This document shows, piece after piece, positions 16,610-16,791 of a stretch of 16,791 nucleotides of DNA. The position numbers and the translations under genes were made by a program. The stretch's first letter is position 1, and each line of letters starts with the position of its first letter. The stretch spans positions 1-16,791 of the forward strand of contig CAUDNR010001290.1 in NCBI GenBank assembly GCA_958430865.1, written 5' to 3'. This DNA comes from Entrophospora sp. SA101 (Eukaryota; Glomeromycota; Glomeromycetes; Entrophosporales; Entrophosporaceae). The notes beneath the pieces are model-generated. The model was not told the origin of the DNA, ran no database searches, and saw only the letters and a list, made by a program, of their open reading frames with translations.

Positions 16610-16791
16610 TCTCGATTTAGCGGATAATTTGGGCAATTAGGGAAAATTTTCCAAAAATCCGTTAAACAGAGATATCCGCTATATAGAGAAGGTTTTTACT
16701 AAGATTTATTATGAAACCGTTCTTTGAACTTTATCCGTAAAACTGAGATTTTTAATTAGTATCCGCTAAATTGAGGTCCGCTAAATCGAGA
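16610..16791. repeat. Inverted repeat with CCGCTAAATCGAGA motifs, cut by the window edge
   Basis: TCTCGATTTAGCGGA (16610-16624) is the exact reverse complement of TCCGCTAAATCGAGA (16777-16791). Between them ATCCGTTAAACAGAGAT, ATCCGCTATATAGAGAA, ATCCGTAAAACTGAGA and ATCCGCTAAATTGAGG form looser repeats of the same motif. Repeated CCGCTAAAT-type motifs are typical of ends of pogo/Fot-type elements. The element may continue past the window. Confidence 0.6.

Noticed and set aside
1..16791. tRNA, rRNA or CRISPR features
   Set aside because: I saw no tRNA B-box with a foldable arm set, no rRNA-like conserved block and no regularly spaced identical repeats with unique spacers.

Overview
The window looks like a piece of an AT-rich, transposon-laden fungal nuclear genome. 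The one intact host gene is a fungal-type myo-inositol-3-phosphate synthase (INO1) broken by three short spliceosomal introns. The rest is dominated by decayed eukaryotic DNA transposons, a PIF1-type helicase relic and tandem repeats. This combination fits an arbuscular mycorrhizal fungus (Glomeromycotina, Rhizophagus-like). That placement is an inference from base composition, introns and repeat content, not a database match.

Layout. Positions 1-1045 hold no recognisable gene. 1049-2307 is a small inverted-repeat element carrying shreds of a piggyBac-like protein. 2485-2875 is a broken fragment of the C-terminal part of a PIF1-family helicase. 2880-4352 is the upstream region of INO1, with an AT/AC-rich microsatellite, a possible inositol-responsive E-box and a perfect 27-bp hairpin. 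INO1 runs from 4353 to 6342 (575 residues, four exons) and ends in an unusual Asn/Gly-rich repeat tail.

From about 7020 to 12880 there is a nest of repeats. A roughly 100-bp minisatellite is interrupted at 7091-12468 by an outer inverted-repeat element with a perfect 9-bp target duplication. That element is itself interrupted, 18 bp inside its left terminal repeat, by an inner element at 7109-10366. The inner element has different 15-bp terminal repeats and its own perfect 9-bp target duplication. It carries one large minus-strand gene (816 codons when the 124-bp duplication is discounted) for a protein with zinc-finger-like motifs at both ends that I cannot place in a standard transposase family. 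A 124-bp frame-breaking tandem duplication and one in-frame TGA disable the gene. The right part of the outer element holds about seven copies of a ~180-bp tandem repeat and possibly a third small element.

Right of this, 13648-14746 is a dead Tc1-type (DD34E) transposon. 15021-15218 and 16610-16791 carry repeated CCGTTATAGAG-like and CCGCTAAATCGAG-like motifs that resemble ends of pogo-type elements. 15586-15817 is a relic of another Tc1/pogo-type helix-turn-helix. The genes do not form an operon or pathway. INO1 makes inositol phosphate for phosphoinositides and stands alone between mobile-element debris. The nested pair of 9-bp-duplication elements is the part most likely to be undescribed.
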